Positions 62,354 to 64,000 of a stretch of 64,000 bases of DNA are shown here, piece after piece. Position 1 is the stretch's first letter, and each line of letters begins with the position of its first letter. The stretch comes from Candidatus Aenigmatarchaeota archaeon. GTDB taxonomy: Archaea > Aenigmatarchaeota > Aenigmatarchaeia > Aenigmatarchaeales > JACQIB01. A model generated the notes under the pieces. The model was not told the origin of the DNA. It made no database searches and saw nothing but the letters and a program-made list of their open reading frames with translations. The position numbers and the translations under genes were made by a program. The stretch lies in the NCBI GenBank assembly GCA_016198755.1, contig JACQIB010000004.1:1-64000 (forward strand). The letters run 5' to 3'.

Positions 62354-64000
62354 CTAAATATTCCTGTTCCTTGGTCCCCCTAATGTTCCTTTAGAATAAT
62401 AAGACCTTGCTGCTGTTGAGCTTACAGTAGACGTGCTGGGATAGGTGGACTTGCTAACAGGGCTTTGACGATCAGAGGGGGATATGGGCATATCTCTTGG
62501 ATAGGTGGACTTTGTAGGCGTATCATACATCACATACCCATCTGCTCTGGTATAGTCCTTAGTAGCGTCCCTTGCAGAAGGGCCAGTCCATTTCTCTGCT
62601 GTCGTATAAAAATCAGATACAGAAAACCTTTCCAAAACTGACAACACTTCAATTCTGCTCGCTGTTTTCCACAACCCTGCGTTTGCCACATTAAGCCATA
62701 ATCCAGTTTCATTCTCGGGGGCATATGTAACGTTAGTGTTTATGTATTTTTGATTATTAATTGACCATAAAACCGAGAGATCTAAAGTGTTGTTAGTGGC
62801 TCCAGTCGTATAGGTTCCCAGATCAACTTTCTGCGGCATTACATTGCCAAAATAGCGTTCTCCTGGTCTTTGTTCTGGATTTGAATAATTGAGTATGGTA
62901 TTAAGTACACCAATGTAGGAAGAGAACAGTGTAGAGGCGACAGCAATTATTATATTTCTTGTATCTCTGAGTGCATAGTCCCATTTCTGTTGTTTTATAC
63001 TTATATCTAAATCGCGGCTGTTAGATATGATTCCAAATAGCGTACCAATAAATGGTATATTACCTAGTTTATCTATATCATCAGGTCTTTTCTCAATACC
63101 TGTGGCGTATACAAGTTCATCCTTTAGATTTGAAATCCTATTTTTTATACCGCTCCATTCTTTGGACTTTTCAAGGGCAAGGGAAGGATTAGGGTGGGTT
63201 TGCCACCCAATATAAGGTTCATATGCTTTTCTTACGTTTTCTTCTTCATAATTTAGTCTAGCAGCGAGCTTCTGAGCCTCGCTAATGGTCATCCTAGTTC
63301 CTAAAATTCTTTCTCTTGTTTGATAATAAGAAATCAAATTTTCTACCATATCGATTGCACTTGTATTGTAGGACTCGCCATATATTCTTACAAGTCCCAT
63401 TTCTGGATCTACAAGGGATATGCTGACAGGTTTTATCTCATTTTGTTCTCCAAAAGGAGACGATTTAAAATCTATAATGCTCCCCTTCTCTTGTCTCACA
63501 TTCTCAGAACCAACAAAGCCACCGCCAGTTCCAATACTATTCATCATTGTAGCGCCCGTTTTCAAAAGAAATCTACCATATCCAGTTCGCACAGCAATAT
63601 AGACACCTGCAACGGCGACAGTTCCGATAACACCTGCCACAGCTAACGGCAAAGCACTGCTGGCAGAGCTGCTGTTAGAATTGGTTTTTGTTTCCGAGCC
63701 AGAAGGGAAAACAAAGGGAGATGTTACCAAACCTGTTGCATCGGATCCATCAGCAGGAAAATAAGCGTCTGTTCCAGTTCCGTTAATAAAGTTCCAGCCC
63801 TCTTTAACAGGCTGATAGCCAAACCCAGAATTTTCCACTCTGTACAGATCCCATTTATCCACAGTAGTGTTTTCCCAGTGCGGATCGGATTTCCACCTAT
63901 AGTAAGATACATCTTGCCTGATCCAGCCCGAAGTTTTAATTATTGCCAAAATCTTGGCATTTGCAAGCTGCAGCCGGTGGCAACTGCTTTGCGTATCAGA
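62354..64000 (-). CDS. Polymorphic-toxin-like protein F (5' end outside window)
   Basis: The frame is open to the right edge, so the N-terminus is missing; the TTG at 63949 is internal. Visible from the edge: the end of an ectodomain (Trp/Tyr-rich), SPFVFPSG, which is a variant of the PFVQD linker, a Ser-rich stretch, a membrane segment (about 63590-63670), a Gly-rich turn, and a region with TISEAQKLAARL. A hydrophobic segment (about 62890-62960) and a C-terminus with a repeated KSTYP motif follow. No HEXXH motif or known effector was found. It ends 38 nt from the convergent 114-residue gene and has no candidate immunity gene. It may be an incomplete or differently armed member. Confidence 0.6.
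   Translation of the reverse strand, partial: SDTQSSCHRLQLANAKILAIIKTSGWIRQDVSYYRWKSDPHWENTTVDKWDLYRVENSGFGYQPVKEGWNFINGTGTDAYFPADGSDATGLVTSPFVFPSGSETKTNSNSSSASSALPLAVAGVIGTVAVAGVYIAVRTGYGRFLLKTGATMMNSIGTGGGFVGSENVRQEKGSIIDFKSSPFGEQNEIKPVSISLVDPEMGLVRIYGESYNTSAIDMVENLISYYQTRERILGTRMTISEAQKLAARLNYEEENVRKAYEPYIGWQTHPNPSLALEKSKEWSGIKNRISNLKDELVYATGIEKRPDDIDKLGNIPFIGTLFGIISNSRDLDISIKQQKWDYALRDTRNIIIAVASTLFSSYIGVLNTILNYSNPEQRPGERYFGNVMPQKVDLGTYTTGATNNTLDLSVLWSINNQKYINTNVTYAPENETGLWLNVANAGLWKTASRIEVLSVLERFSVSDFYTTAEKWTGPSARDATKDYTRADGYVMYDTPTKSTYPRDMPISPSDRQSPVSKSTYPSTSTVSSTAARSYYSKGTLGGPRNRNI

Noticed and set aside
62354-63949. Start of gene F at TTG 63949.
   Set aside because: The frame stays open to the right edge and paralogues have long ectodomains before this point.
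1-64000. CRISPR arrays, insertion sequences, prophage genes.
   Set aside because: No regular short repeats with spacers, transposase, integrase, terminase or capsid genes were seen; the tail-fibre-like proteins have signal peptides and no phage neighbours.

Overview
The window is archaeal chromosomal DNA. Archaeal markers are an archaeal-type aspartyl-tRNA synthetase, a Hef-type helicase next to a separate ERCC4/XPF-type nuclease, a HerA/DUF87-type ATPase, TATA boxes about 26 nt before many start codons (leaderless mRNAs), and GGTGAT-type ribosome binding sites before others. Very large exported Ig, LamG and PQQ proteins in a compact coding layout fit a DPANN-like lineage, but the sequence alone does not settle the phylum. 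No rRNA, tRNA, CRISPR array or transposase was seen.

Left block (1-20.4 kb): three related modules of a polymorphic-toxin-like family. Gene A (cut by the left edge, +), gene B (5835-9617, +) and gene C (16450-20217, -) each have, or are inferred to have, a signal peptide, an ectodomain, a PFVQD linker, a membrane segment, a near-identical charged coiled coil, and then an unrelated C-terminal end. These ends carry metallopeptidase motifs in A and C and an unknown domain in B. Each is followed at once (6 nt gap, 1 nt overlap, 8 nt overlap) by a small gene that could encode an inhibitor or immunity protein. Each module ends with a copy of an unrecognised element of about 50 nt, always in the same orientation relative to the toxin-like gene (4560-4609, 12172-12217, 15483-15531). 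Between the modules lie a tail-fibre-like secreted protein and a large two-membrane-segment surface protein.

Middle block (20.4-47.4 kb): a cell-surface island. It holds a beta-helix protein, an M6-type metallopeptidase with Ig-like and NEW3-like domains, a Tim44-like membrane protein interrupted by four tandem 132-residue Hint/intein-like domains, a DUF350-like partner, two giant PQQ/Ig proteins, a second tail-fibre-like protein and two smaller Ig proteins. A DNA repair operon (HerA-like ATPase, Hef-like helicase, ERCC4 nuclease) sits inside it.

Right block (47.4-64 kb): a small membrane protein and aspS, then a RelBE-type toxin-antitoxin pair flanked by two copies of the last codons of aspS, a SpoIIM-family membrane protein, and three more members of the polymorphic family on the minus strand: D, E and F (F cut by the right edge). 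D and E end in a possible CdiA_C-like nuclease domain followed by a HEXXH metallopeptidase domain, and have no small gene directly downstream.

Overall reading: the strongest candidate for an undescribed system is this archaeal family with conserved delivery and linker parts, exchangeable C-terminal effectors, tightly coupled small genes and a repeated boundary element. The functional assignment is inference from architecture and motifs.
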